DNA of 64,000 nt from Sialis fuliginosa (Eukaryota > Arthropoda > Insecta > Megaloptera > Sialidae). Positions 46,440 to 58,348 of the stretch are shown here, piece after piece (positions within the stretch are counted from its first letter, which is position 1; each line of letters opens with the position of its first letter). The notes under the pieces were generated by a model. It was not told where the DNA came from and ran no database searches. It worked only from the letters and a program-made list of their open reading frames with translations. The stretch is from positions 23,012,701-23,076,700 of the forward strand of contig OY540816.1 in the NCBI GenBank assembly GCA_961205875.1. Reading direction: 5' to 3'. A program made the translations under genes and the position numbers.

Positions 46440-46885
46440 ATAAATTAACTTGTGTATGTATTCGAGTTGATATTTCTATGAATAGTTGAAATTTTTCTAT
46501 CAAATTTCTATGAAAAGTGAAATTAAAACTATGAAATTTGACTAAAAAATTTTAAATTTTAGATTTCGTTAAAAGTATGTTTGTTGTATAGAAAATAATA
46601 CATATAGATATAGATTTTGACACTCTGATTTCAAATTCGTCAATTAAAATCAATTCCAACCACGTGTTCAAAAGTTACGGCTATTTTTCCCCAAAATTTT
46701 GAAAACATTGAGAGGCTATATCTCGAGAACGGTTTGAGATACAGACCTGCGGTTTAAAAAATTTCAACTTTTCACATTATTTTCTATATAAAAAACGTAA
46801 CGAAATCTAAAATTAAATATTTTTTAGTCATATTTCATGCTTAAAATTTCAATTCTCGATAGAAAAATCATTTTAAAGATAAAAA
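46440..46885. repeat. Family P copy, diverged and without central hairpin
   Basis: The outer left arm (AAAATTTTAAATTTTAGATT, GTTAAAAGTATGTTTGTTGT) is joined directly to the right arm (TTTTGACACTCTGATTTC to AACGAAATCTAAAATT). The inner part of the left arm and the spacer are gone. Confidence 0.7.
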
Positions 46886-47246
46886 ATTTAGAAGGAACTT
46901 CATAACTTACTTTATAAATAATTATTTTCATTATTTTTCTTTTAAATTACAGGTATTAAACATTGAAATGCGCGAATATCAAAAAAAAAAAAAAAAAAGA
47001 AGAAAATAGCTTACGCTCACGTCGGATCACACAAATTGAAATTCTGCCTCGAAACTAACTAATAAATTATAAATTAATCAATAGTATTTTGTTTCAACTT
47101 TAATAATACTTTTCAGTAAATATGTAGCATGTTTATAATTTATCAATTAGTTGAAAAACGCACCAATGACGTGTCGTTATATTTGTCCAAAGGCTACTAT
47201 GATAAAACATTTTTAATTCACCCAATGTCAAATTTTCTATGGCTTA

Positions 47247-47731
47247 GGCGGCTATTACACTATCAAATAAATATGTCAAAGATCTTTGACAAAGATTTGA
47301 TCATATTTCTTTGATAAAATACGAGATTTTGTTCTATTACACTACATAAAATATTTGATAATGTTTTCTCAATATTATCTAGGGATATTTTCTTCTTTTT
47401 TGGTGCTTTTTGAATATCAATGCGTGAATGTTCGTCAATTGACGCAATCGAGGTTTGAATTTACAACCGTGTATTGTGGTTTTTATAAGCAATAAGAAGA
47501 TTATCATATAATACTGGATTTTGTTGATATGCATACATTAATAATTATGTAACTGTCAGTGATAACTTGGTAGTCGCCATTTGGTTTTTGACGTCAAAAA
47601 ACTTTGATCAAATATAAGAGACTGTCATTAACTATGATCATATAAATATTATAAAAGTTGACTTATTACACTGTCATATTTCTTTGATCAAAGAAATTTT
47701 ATCATATTTCTTTGATAGTGTAATAGCCGCC
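47247..47731. mobile_element. Harbinger-like MITE (485 bp), complete
   Basis: Terminal repeats GGCGGCTATTACACTATCAA and reverse complement; TTA at 47244-47246 and 47732-47734. A 3-bp TWA duplication with GG-starting ends is characteristic of PIF/Harbinger. Inner repeats of TTTGATCA and CTTTGATAAAAT. No transposase. Confidence 0.85.
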
Positions 47732-47734
47732 TTA

Positions 47735-48239
47735 ATCAACTTAAATTCTATTGTATATATACAAAATGACTACCAACCACCGTTTAAGAAGCGCTGAGTT
47801 TGAGAGAGATGAGCTATCTCGCCCTATCTGTAGTACTATTATTAAGAAGTCATTAACGCACTATCTTTATTGCTCCGTTATCAGCTTAACAGCGATATTA
47901 CTCTAAACTATATTGGGGTAACATCATTAGAGAACAAAATCAAAACGGAGCGAAAAGAAAAAGAGTCGAGGCAAAACACTAAACGGTTCTTGTGAGAGAT
48001 CAAAGATAGCTGGGGATTTGCAGGAAGCTATCTGAAAACTATTTCCTCGCAATCAACGCTTGACAAGCCGCCTTGCTCCGGGGACACGGTGTGGTATAAC
48101 TGGGTGTTACAAACTCACATGTTATGCTTAATTGATTTGTGGGTTTATTCCGTTTAAAATGACAGAAACAATTGGTTTGAATCAACTATAATCCATTGTA
48201 ACTAGCACTAAATATATGTGGCCGCCATATGAAGTTGTT
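47735..48239. other. No gene recognised
   Basis: Less AT-rich than average (47760-48080), with GAGAGATGAGCTATCTC near 47804 and similar wording near 47994. No frame of note. Confidence 0.4.
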
Positions 48240-48350
48240 CCACATAGAAAAACGTCCTCTGTTTGGTGACATAGAACTCAGGAACTTTAAATCACACAAA
48301 ATTCGGAATGGGGTTAAAATTTTCATAATATTGTCTAGTTCAAATCAGTT
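48240..48350 (+). repeat. Family C single unit
   Basis: AGAAAAACGTCCTCTGTTTG, GACATAGAACTCAGGAACTT and AAATCACACAAAATTC. Confidence 0.65.
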
Positions 48351-48369
48351 AAATTGATTGTTTTGTAAT

Positions 48370-48880
48370 CAGAGCTTTGCTTATTACAAAAACTGTTTAA
48401 CTTTTTTAATAGAAAATTTAATGCTTTACAAAAAAGAACCCCATAGAATTTTCACCTAACAATGCCGTTCTTAAGATATTTTGAAGAGAGAAAAAATGGG
48501 ATTACACCGCACCTCCACCATAATTTTTATATGGGATCATCTGCTAGCCAGATATTTTTTTATATAAAAATCCGTTCAGTGGCACATTAGTTAAGCGTAT
48601 AACAAGTTTTTAAGGGACAGACACACAGACAGACGGACAGATACAGAACGAAAAGTGTTTATTTTGATTTTTTAATCAGAGATAAAAATTTTGTCTGCTT
48701 TCAGAAATGATCACATAGTTAAATGGTACATTAGTTAAGCGTTTAACAAGTATTTAAGAGACAGACGGATAGATACAGAATGAAAGTGTTTATTTTGATT
48801 TTTTAATTAAAGATAAAAATTTTATCTGCTTTCAGAAATGATCACATAGCTTCCAGTTTCTTTCGGATATGGTGAAAAAG
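48370..48880 (+). repeat. Family R copy with internal 144-bp duplication
   Basis: AATGCTTTACAAAAAAGAAC, GAATTTTCACCTAACAATGC, CAGACAGACGGACAGATACA. ATTAGTTAAGCG occurs at 48586 and 48730, and both units end in CAGAAATGATCACATAG. Confidence 0.75.
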
Positions 48881-49630
48881 AAAAATGACAAAGTGAGTAA
48901 CCTTATATTATTTTTTCCATTAAATTATCAAAGTGCGTCATGTAAGTAGGCCGTGACAAATGAACGCTGGTATAATTTTCGCGACATATTCTTTCACATC
49001 AAGGAAGTGGAAAAAAAATACAAGGCATCTTTGCCGCAAACAGAATATTTAATTCGATTTTCGCGCACTTGAGAGATTATTGAATTTAAAGACATGATGG
49101 AAAGTTATAAAAACCCAGCTCATTTGTTCTCGTTGCTACAGCTCACAGTGGGCTAGAAATGTTTATTATTTCTAGCAAATAAATTGTTATAAATTTTTTT
49201 TAACATACATATGTACACCCAATTCTGTTTTTATACGATTTTGAAATAACACGGTCGATAACAATAAAAATTTTTTTTACACGATTCAGTTTCTTTAAAT
49301 TAGAGTAAAATTTATACAATTTATTATTTTCGTACAGTGAAGTTTTTTTTTTGTTTAAATTAATTTTAAATTAAATTAATAAATAAATCTTTTTAACACG
49401 GTGCAAAAACGGTATTAAGTATATTGTTTTTTATTTTATTTTTAATAAAATAAATAGAAATTTTAAAAATTTTAAACTAATTCTTTAAGTTTTATTAGAT
49501 CAAAATAAATATATATGTGTTTTTTTTTTCAATCTTCAAAAAGCTTTTTGAATGATCACTCTTCGACTATTTTTAACAAAAATGTGATGATTTGAATTTT
49601 ATCTATTGAATTTTATTTGTTATGGACATA
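48881..49630. other. No gene recognised
   Basis: TATAAAAACCC near 49105 in a mixed-composition patch followed by AAATAAATTG at 49178 looks promoter/poly(A)-like; no paired end was found. The rest is AT-rich. Confidence 0.35.
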
Positions 49631-49780
49631 AGGTACTGGCACCAGTCTTGAACAATACCCCAGTGTTGAATATTTTAAAATTAAATTTACTAAATTAGAA
49701 ATGTTTGTTGATAACTGCCATAATCTATACACATTTAACTGTCTTGCAGCGTGATTTGATTATAATTGATAATTTTTTTT
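49631..49780 (+). mobile_element. Family A left-half fragment
   Basis: TA|AGGTACTGGCACCAGTCTTG to TGTCTTGCAGCGTGATTTGA, then unrelated sequence. Confidence 0.8.
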
Positions 49781-50413
49781 TAAATAGTAGACAAATAAAC
49801 ATCGCGTGATAAATAATCTTTTTGGGTTTTTTTCCTTTTTGACAATTTTTAGAGGAGTAGGAATTTTTTTAAGACATCATTTTGCAGTGGCCAAAAAATA
49901 TTAGATAAAAAATAGTTTTATTCAAATTCATCGAATTGTATTTAGTTTGTGAGCTGATTTTTTTGTTAAATATTATGTAATAAATATTTTTTTATAATTA
50001 AAACTTTATATGTTACCAAAGAAACCGAAAAACAAGAAAAGTACTGGATCCTTTAATAAATTCTTTGGATTTAAAATATCTGTAATTGTACTCGGCATTT
50101 TAAATGTCCATCACAGTGGAACGGTCCTTTAATTCTAATGGCCGGTTTTTAGTTAGATTTGTACCACAGTACGTTGTTCGTATTACTTATTTTTATTCAT
50201 CGCGTGTATTTCTACCCCTCCCTCCCACCGGATATCTTTGTGCATGGGGGATATAAAACGTTTTACGTGCAACACACCTCCCATGCAATTATTGTTGTCA
50301 GATAAGTGTATAATCGGTTTTGATATTTGACATTTTTTTTTTATATATAATGCAATTATTTTATTTGTTGTTTTTAACTTAAAGAATAAAGAAAAAGGAA
50401 GTTATTGTAAATA
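49781..50413. other. No gene recognised
   Basis: AT-rich; 50210-50280 is C-richer. Confidence 0.45.
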
Positions 50414-50902
50414 AGGTACTGGTATTACTTTTGGACGCTGTAAGAGCATGGTTTTTCTAATTCTCATGAACTCATGTTACTAATAAAACAAGTACCGCAA
50501 TATAGTTTTTAGTTTTTTAATTGCAGCCTTTTATTTTTTTTATGTTTTTCTCCAGTAATGGATAAAGTAAAACCAGTAATGAGCACGCAGTGATGGACAC
50601 TTGCTAATGATTACAACGTTATAAGTACTACTACGACACAAAAAATATAAAATAAAGAATCATGAAGTTTTGAAACAATGTAAAGCAGATGCTATGATAT
50701 TATAATAATTAATAAATAGATTACACTAATAATTAGTTTAAATGTTCACCATTTTAACACCTATTGGCCGATTGTTATCAAAGTGTTTATAGATTATGAT
50801 TCAATAATGGCAGTATGTAATCAAATATCAACAAATATTTTATACATTTAACTAAACAAGTATCTAACACTGGGATATTGTCCAAGACTGGTGCCAGTAC
50901 CT
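50414..50902 (-). mobile_element. Family A copy, nearly full length (489 bp)
   Basis: TA|AGGTACTGGTATTACTTTTG at one side and AAGACTGGTGCCAGTACCT|TA at the other, with all internal blocks present except a small gap. Good model copy. Confidence 0.88.
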
Positions 50903-51646
50903 TATTTTTCGTCAGTTTTTATTTAATATTTACCATCTGAATGTTAATAATTTAATATAATATTTAAATACATTTTATAAAAAATGTTTTGCGCCTCCAC
51001 CAACAAGAATGCCAAACTTAAATTTCGATATGAGTTTATTATTGATAGATTTGGGGGGCTCTGTTGGTGGGGTGGAGGCTCCAAGCAAAAGCCCTTTTTG
51101 CCCATATTATTATGCGCTACTATATTTCACAAATTCACAGTAAAATGCCCTTCTGTCCATATGATAACGCGCCAATATATTTAACTGTAAAATTCTGAAA
51201 ATAGTACATAATAGTTAAAATATTGAAGACTTCTGATACAATCTATCTAGAAACAAACGACTACCTTGATACTGCAATGACATTTCGATTAACAAGAGTA
51301 TAGTTCACAAACACAGAGAGAACATATTTAGATCTAGACAGTAGAACAACAAGAGTTAACAAAAACACATTAACTGCTCTTTTCGGTCGAGGGTAGTTTG
51401 CTATAGGGGAGGGGAGGGGGTGATGGGGGGTGAACAGAACCGATACCTCCTGAAGACACACAGATGTTCAACCACAAAGCAAGCCTCACCTGAATTTTAA
51501 TGGTTCTTTTGATCATCTCCGTAAGCATTAATGAAGCTGGTTGATTTGCATACCTTTATGAATACATCGTGTCTGAAAAAGTACAGAGCGTGGTATAGGT
51601 GTCAGCGGCTCTCAACAGGTGGTACTTGTGTCGTGTTATATCATCC
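50903..51646. other. No gene recognised
   Basis: A G-rich patch at 51405-51431. The 66-residue frames here show no domain. Confidence 0.45.
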
Positions 51647-51978
51647 TGCAACGTCTCTCTGTCTGTCCGTTAATGCACTTATCACTTATCCGATTTACGT
51701 GTTTTTTTTTTTAATTCTTTGGCCAGGTTTTAGTATATATTTCATTACGTTAGGTAACATAAGGAATAAGCAGTGATTACATTTAAAACGTCAAAATGTG
51801 AATATTATAAAATGCAACGTCTCTCTGTCTGGCCGTTAATGCGCTTATCACTTATCCGATTTACGTGTTTTTTTTAAATTTATTCAGGTTTTAGTATATA
51901 TTTTGTTACGTTAGGTAACATAAGGAATAAGTAGTGATTACATTTAAAACGTCAAAATGACATTTACTATATCAAAGT
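51647..51978 (-). repeat. Tandem duplication, period 166 bp
   Basis: TGCAACGTCTCTCTGTCTG at 51647 and 51813, each followed by CACTTATCCGATTTACGTG and TTACGTTAGGTAACATAAGG. Same family as 10410-10552 and 28035-28165 in opposite sense. Confidence 0.85.
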
Positions 51979-52004
51979 AAATATTTTTTAAGGCAAATTT
52001 AGAT

Positions 52005-52375
52005 AAATGTTTGTAAGGGAATATTTTAGTAGACCTATATTATGGGAAATTGAAAGCTCTACAAAAAACATGTGTCGTTATTGAGATATTTCGAAAAATT
52101 TATATTTTGGGATGTCACCCCTCCCCTTTACACACGATTTTGAAATGGTACGGTCCTCAAACAAGACCAAATTTCATTATTATCGCTTCAGTGCTTCATG
52201 AGTTATGCGTGTGATAAGGATTCAGGGAACAGACAGACAGACGCGGAATGAAAAGTGTTTGTCTTGACCCGAAACGGAAAGATCAATTTAAAATTTTGAA
52301 ATCGGAGAACAATTTTTTTTGTCTTATTTTAAAACGATCACAAAGCTTCTCGTATCTTCGATATTGCGAGGAAAC
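52005..52375 (+). repeat. Family R copy
   Basis: ATGTTTGTAAGGGAATATTT, GGGATGTCACCCCTCC, CAGACAGACAGACGCGGAAT, GCTTCTCGTATCTTCGATAT. Confidence 0.8.
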
Positions 52376-52431
52376 AATTAAGAAAATAATTAAATTAGGT
52401 TTTTAAATAATATATTTCTACATAAATGTCT

Positions 52432-52454
52432 TAACCTAACCTAACCTAACCTAT
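52432..52454. repeat. Short (CCTAA)n, interstitial telomere-like run
   Basis: About four CCTAA units, the insect telomere pentamer. Too short to mean a telomere; common as scattered short runs. Confidence 0.8.
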
Positions 52455-53099
52455 TCAAAATTTGTGCTTTATCAATACAATAGTTTTTGATTTCACTTTT
52501 AACGAAACCCAAAAATTGAGATTAAATTCAGATAAAAATACAGAAAATTTCTTATGTGGCTAGATATTAATTGAAATAACGACTAAAAGACTCGGTTTAC
52601 ACCCAGAGGCCAGTAATGAGAGAGTAAGATATCTATAGATTAAAGATTTATATCGTAACTGATAAAAAGAAATGAAATAGATTTTTCAATTAATAAAATG
52701 CATAGAGAGCATTTTGTTGACATTTTTTGCAATATGTATACTGTATTTGTCAGCTCAACTTTGACTAGAATGCCATCATAGCTTCGAGGAAAATTCCAAC
52801 TATGAAAACAAAGGATTTTCAATAACGAGTCACAATTTTCTGATTGTATAATATTGTATACAAATGAATAATGAAAGAGACTGCAAAATAGTTAATTTTG
52901 TGTTTTTGATATGTTCATTTGTACTTTCTTATACGTCATTCTTATAAAGAAGTATTGTAATTATGAAAATAATTTAATGACAAATGAATTTTTGATATGT
53001 TCATTTCCACTTTCTTATACGTCAATCCTATAAGAAAGTATTGTAAGCATGTAAATTTTAAAATAATTTAGAATTAAAAAAAAATTTTGATGCATACAA
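52455..53099. other. No gene; local duplication with ACTTTCTTATACGTC
   Basis: GATATGTTCATTT and ACTTTCTTATACGTCA occur at 52908 and 52994 (period 86). A fragment GGTTTACACCCAGAGGCCAG at 52594 is a family H remnant. Confidence 0.5.
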
Positions 53100-53290
53100 A
53101 ACACGACTTAAACTGACTTCTTTCTCTTATATATCTACTTATCTCTCTCTTACGCATAACCGATGTAAACTGATTTCTACACATACTTTATTCGTCCATC
53201 TTTCTCTTATACATATACTCATCGCTCTCTCGCGTTAATTAGCGCTTTATCTTGAAAACATGTCGAGGTAGTTCCAATTCACTAGCTTGC
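53100..53290 (-). repeat. Relative of the 28.7 kb tandem repeat
   Basis: TCTCTCTTACGCATAACCGA and CATGTCGAGGTAGTTCCAAT are reverse-complement matches to 28690-29045. Confidence 0.7.
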
Positions 53291-53399
53291 TAAATAGGTT
53301 TAATTTTGTTATTAAGTACTGAAAATTTAATTTGTAGTTGCGCTTATAATAAAAAATGTTTATGAACTCTGGTTTAGACATATTACGTATGTGTATATG

Positions 53400-53401
<2 letters not shown>

Positions 53402-53441
<40 letters not shown>
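53402..53441. repeat. (GT)n microsatellite
   Basis: About 20 GT units. Open frames across it (poly Thr-His) are artefacts. Confidence 0.97.
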
Positions 53442-53445
<4 letters not shown>

Positions 53446-54199
53446 TTGGTGTTGTTCAATTTTATAAATGACTGTTAGAAAATTGTAAAATGTAATTTTT
53501 TTCCTCTGTGAAACGAATATGAAATTTCTTCCTTTTTCATGGAAAATACCCCGTTCGGATGTCCTGATATTTTTAATCAACGAAAATAATTTTAATATTA
53601 AGTAATGATTACTATACTATTCACATCTTTGATTTAAAATACTACCACAAAAATCACAATCCAAAAATTACTTTTAATGGCAAAAAAAATTAGACGAAAT
53701 TCTATATTTTTTTTCCAAATTCGATTAATACTAATCTTATGATTACTGCTAAGGCCCTTGATAGAGTAGCGTGACAATATATGTCCTAAAATAATTCTAG
53801 GGTCATAGGCTTTCATTCAGTGAAAATCCCATCAAAATCAGTTCTGCAGTTTTAAAGACATTTTAAAAGATTGCATTGATTTGAATTGTATTTAACATTG
53901 TATAGACAATGGATGGGAATTTTGGGTGGAGGGTGTGGAAATGGTCTTTAAACATGTAAATCTGCATCTGTCTAATAGTTTGTCCGAATTTCAGCTGACT
54001 ATGGGATCATTATTATAGGATTATTTGTCTATTTGATTGAAAACGTTTAATGCTGAACAATTCAGTTCTGAAGAGATCGACGCGGCGCTAAACTTGGCAT
54101 ATCTTAAATAAACGTTTGTAGGTAATTGGTGATATTGTAAAGAAGTTTAGTGCTGTATCAGTCGTTTATTTCAGAACCGAGACATATTTTACGTTTAAA
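53442..54199. other. No gene; one diverged repeat
   Basis: 53750-53880 resembles a unit of 25385-25715 (TCTAGGGTCATAGGCTTTCA, CAGTGAAAATCCCATCAAAA). Otherwise AT-rich. Confidence 0.5.
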
Positions 54200-54665
54200 A
54201 GGTACTGGCACCAATCTTGGCTGCTTTAAAAGCAAGGTATACTGGTTTTTGGGATTGGTACGCTTTTTTGTAATTCTCTTGAACTCTTTATTGGATCAAT
54301 CAAATATAGTTTGCTTTTTTAAATTATAGCCTTTAATTTTGTTTGTTTTTTCTCCAGTGATGGACAAAGTAAAACCAGTAATGAACACTCAGTGATAAGT
54401 ACTACTACACAAAAGATATAAAAAAAGAATCGTCAAATTTGAAACAATGTAAAGCAGTTGCTATGATAATATAATAATTAATAAATTAATTAATTTAAAT
54501 GTCCACCATTTTGACACCTATTGGCCGATTGTCATCAAATCACGCTGTAAGACAGTTAAATGTATATAGATTAATATTCAGTAATCAAATATCAACACAT
54601 ATTCAGTACATTTAATTAAAAATTTGCCATTACTGGGGTGCTTGCCAAGATTGGTGCCACTACCT
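54200..54665 (-). mobile_element. Family A copy at the head of a tandem array
   Basis: AGGTACTGGCACCAATCTTG at the left edge, AAGATTGGTGCCACTACCT|TA at the right. All internal blocks are present with small gaps. Confidence 0.85.
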
Positions 54666-55458
54666 TACGTTATTTGAAACAGTGTAAAGCAGTTGCTATG
54701 ATAATATAATAATTAATTAATAAATTATACTAATAATAAGTTTAAATGTCCATCATTTTGACACCTATTGGCCGATTGTCATCAAATCACGCTGTAAGAC
54801 AGTTAAATGTACATATATAGATTAATATTCAGAAATGGTAATAATGAAATATCAACACATATTTTTAATTCAGTATATGTAATTAAAAATTTCCCATTAC
54901 TGGGGTGCTTGCCAAGACTGGTGCCACTACCTTACGTTATTTGAAACAGTGTAAAGCAGTTGCTATGATAATATAATAATTAATAAATAAATTATACTAA
55001 TAATAAGTTTAAATGTCCACCATTTTGACACCTATTGGCCTCATGTGATCAAATCACGCTGTAAGACAGTTAAATGTATATAGATTAATATTCAGAAATG
55101 GTAGTAATCAAATATCAACACATATTTCTAATTCAGTACATTTAATTAAAAATTTCCCATTACTGGGGTCCTTGCCAAGACTGGTGCCACTACCTTACGT
55201 TATTTGAAACAGTGTAAAGCAGTTGCTATGATAATATAATAATTAATAAATAAATTATACTAATAATTAGTTTAAATGTCTACCATTTTGACACCTATTG
55301 GCCTAATGTGATCAAATCACGCTGTAAGACAGTTAAATGTATATAGATTAATATTCAGAAATGGTAGTAATCAAATATCAATATATATTTCTAATTCAGT
55401 ACATTTAATTAAAAATTTCCCATTACTGGGGTGCTTGCCAAGACTGGTGCCACTACCT
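54666..55458 (-). repeat. Three tandem half-copies of family A
   Basis: Units 54666-54932, 54933-55195 and 55196-55458 (267, 263, 263 bp). Each starts TACGTTATTTGAAACAGTG, runs through the element's outer half and ends CAAGACTGGTGCCACTACCT. The units are nearly identical; they vary in GGCCGATTGTCATC versus GGCCTCATGTGATC. Confidence 0.93.
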
Positions 55459-55797
55459 TATGTATTCGTAGATATACAATAAATGTATATATGAATATTG
55501 AGTGCAACAAAAACTTTGTATAACAAGTGAACGTCAAATTCGATTGAGGAGATAGATTTTTAAACTTTTTTCTGTGGTCGTGGTTTAGCTTTTTGACATT
55601 GAAGCGTCTTACATATTTCTTTTCTTTTATGTCGTTATACCTTTTTGAAAGGATAAAAAAAACCCTGACAGTTTTTAAAAAGATTGTCATGGAGGATTCT
55701 ATTGTCTTTGATGTAGAAATATTCGTATTATTTCTCATATGCTTATATCAACAATTTATATTATTGTTTTTTTTATATATACATATATATATATATA
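55459..55797. other. No gene recognised
   Basis: Open frames on both strands (105 and 109 residues) overlap family A sequence and lack any domain; AT-rich with a (TA)n run before 55797. Confidence 0.45.
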
Positions 55798-56292
55798 AGG
55801 TATTGGCACCAGTTATGGCCGCTATAAGAGCAAGGTGTACTGTTTTTGGGATTAATGGGCTTATTTTTTGTAATTCATATGAACTCATGTTACTAATTAA
55901 ATCAATTTAATTACCTAATAGAGTTTGTTTTTTTAAATTATACAAGCCTTTTGTTTTGTTTATCTTTTCTCCAGTAATGGGTAAAGTAAAACCGGTAATG
56001 AACACCCAGTGATGGACACTTGCTAATGATTACAAAATAATAAGTACTACGACTTAAAATTTATAAAATAAAGAATCGTAAAATTAGAAACAATGTAAAG
56101 CAGATGCTGTGATAATATAATAATTAATAAATAGATTATACTAATAATTAGTTTAAATGTCCACCATTTTGACACCCAGTTAAGTGTCTATAGATTATAA
56201 TTCAGTAATGGCAATATGTAATCAAATATCAACAAATATTTTTAATTCAGTACATTTAATTTAAAAAGTATCCAAGACTGGTGCCAATACCT
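55798..56292 (-). mobile_element. Family A copy with both ends (495 bp)
   Basis: TA|AGGTATTGGCACCAGTTATG and AAGACTGGTGCCAATACCT|TA. A short piece around the GGCC block is missing (CACCCAGTTAAGTGTC). Confidence 0.88.
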
Positions 56293-58285
56293 TACATATT
56301 CATATCATTTAAAATTAGATTGTTTGAATGAAATTTTCCACCCAGCCGAATTTTTGTTTAAGACGTATGTTTTCGACATTTCAAAATAACGATATCACTG
56401 AAGCTTATAATATAATATTACAAGACAATAAAGGTCAACAAAAGCAGTTTTGTGTAGGCAAATACAGACAGTTCTCGACTTACGGCTACCTCAACTTACG
56501 ACCATTCGGACGAGTTATATAAAAATAAAAATTTGTTTTAGCACATTGACAAAAAATACTCCAGAATAATAATAATAATAAACAAAAAAAAACTATAAAA
56601 CCTTTTTTTTTTTTTTTTTTAAAACTTATCTTTAAATATATTTTAATATAAAACCACTTTTCTTTTACGTTTTGAAAGTAGTACAATTTTTTTTAAGTGA
56701 AAATAATTGTTAAAAATATTGTATTGTTTCTTTATAAGAATTTGTAACATTTATACGTGGAAATTTGAATAGTAAAGGTATTTTAAATGTACAAATTTGA
56801 TCAATTTTGTTCATGAACATGAGACGTAAGAATAACAATAAAATTTCTTCCTTTCGGTAATTCAATTCCAAATAACAAAAACGACTCAAATAAAATTTAC
56901 ATGCATTTGCCTTAACTAATATTATTACAGAGTTAAAAAAAGGGGGACATATAAAACACAGTCGCCTACAGAGTCGGGTTAACTATTAAGTAAGAAAGTG
57001 TCCTTTGTTTAAAATTCTCAAGATTATAAGATTTCCATGCTCTATGTCTATGATTACGCCTATAACTAATTAAACAATTGATGAAAAATAGAAAATTAAA
57101 AAAATATGGTAGAATAAATGAAAAATTCGTGTTTCCAGGAAAAATAGTTCCATTAACATCGTTCAACATTGACGGAACCTATACACATTATTGACCTTTT
57201 TTTAATAACTAGTTGACCCCATTTTACAATGCGCGTAACAAAAAAAATATATATAATAACCGAAGGGTAATTTTCAGTAAAATTTAAAAAAAAATTATTC
57301 TCAATCAAAATATATTTTTTTTTAAATGTATGTGTTGGATGCACAGTCGAGGGATTGACGTGAATACGTGAAAGTGGGGTTAATTAAAACTCAGACTCAT
57401 GGATGAATACATATTTAATTTTTTTTGTTACACAGAATATTTGTAAAATGAACATAAAATGTTGGATTAGTCTAAATAAAGAAATATAAAACCAGTTTTG
57501 TTAATTAATTATTTACAATAATTAATATTTACAAGCGAAATCGTAGAAATACGAAATTTACTTTCTTAATTCATTTTAAAAATCTTTAATAAAAAAATTA
57601 AAAACATTACTGCGTAGAGAATATATTCTAATATACTATAATTATTTTTTTCAATTCAATTAATTAATATTTACAAGCTCAATCGTGGAAATACAAAATT
57701 TAATTTTTTGTTATTTCTTTCTTATAATATTAAATTTATCACTCATTAAAACTGGTTTAATGCGTGGTAGCTGATCTTACATTAGTGTCGAGATATATCG
57801 TGTTTAAATTTACACTAGCGCGCAAAACTGATCTCTGCGCGTTACATCAAGTTTCTGAAATACCCACCTAGTACAGTGTATACAATATTTGTATTTTATC
57901 ATGTGGTCTAGGATACAAAAAGGTTTGGAACCCCTGTTCCAATAGACAATATCTCCCAAAAGAAGTTACAGACAGACTCACATGCACGGCGAACGGATAG
58001 CTAAATACTGACACAGAAAATGACCGAGGCGAGTGGAACTTGTTAGCGGAATTCTGTAATTAAATTAGGCGCTTTATAAAGTACCTACTCTGTAGTACCC
58101 GCTACAGCCGCTTGGCGGAGTCACTAGTCACTGTTGTTGTTGCTGGGGAAATGTTTCAACTCGTAATTCTTATCACGTGTGTGTATGTGTTGTGTTGTAC
58201 GCACACACCCACGTGAAATATAACTGCAGTGATAATTATAACAGAACCGAGAGGGTAGATAGTTAAGTTACGCGTTTATATTTCG
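56293..58285. other. No gene; two solo transposon ends
   Basis: CAGTTCTCGACTTACGGC at about 56469 resembles a Tc1/mariner-superfamily end, and GGTTTGGAACCCCTG at about 57926 a hAT end; no partners seen. 57770-58260 is less AT-rich than the rest. Otherwise AT-rich and unremarkable. Confidence 0.4.
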
Positions 58286-58348
58286 ACCTAAATACAGTAG
58301 GATCTCTTTCTTACGCGGTAGATATGTTCCACAGAAAACCGCAATTAA
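58286..58348. mobile_element. Solo end CAGTAGGATCTCTTTC
   Basis: CAGTAGGATCTCTTTCTTAC and GCGGTAGATATGTTCCAC, the same text as near 40551; cut off by the family R copy that follows. Confidence 0.5.

Noticed and set aside
52432-52454. Telomere (CCTAA)n
   Set aside because: Only about four units; short interstitial runs are common in insects.
53247-53580. Frames with long His-Thr runs
   Set aside because: Translation of a (GT)n microsatellite.
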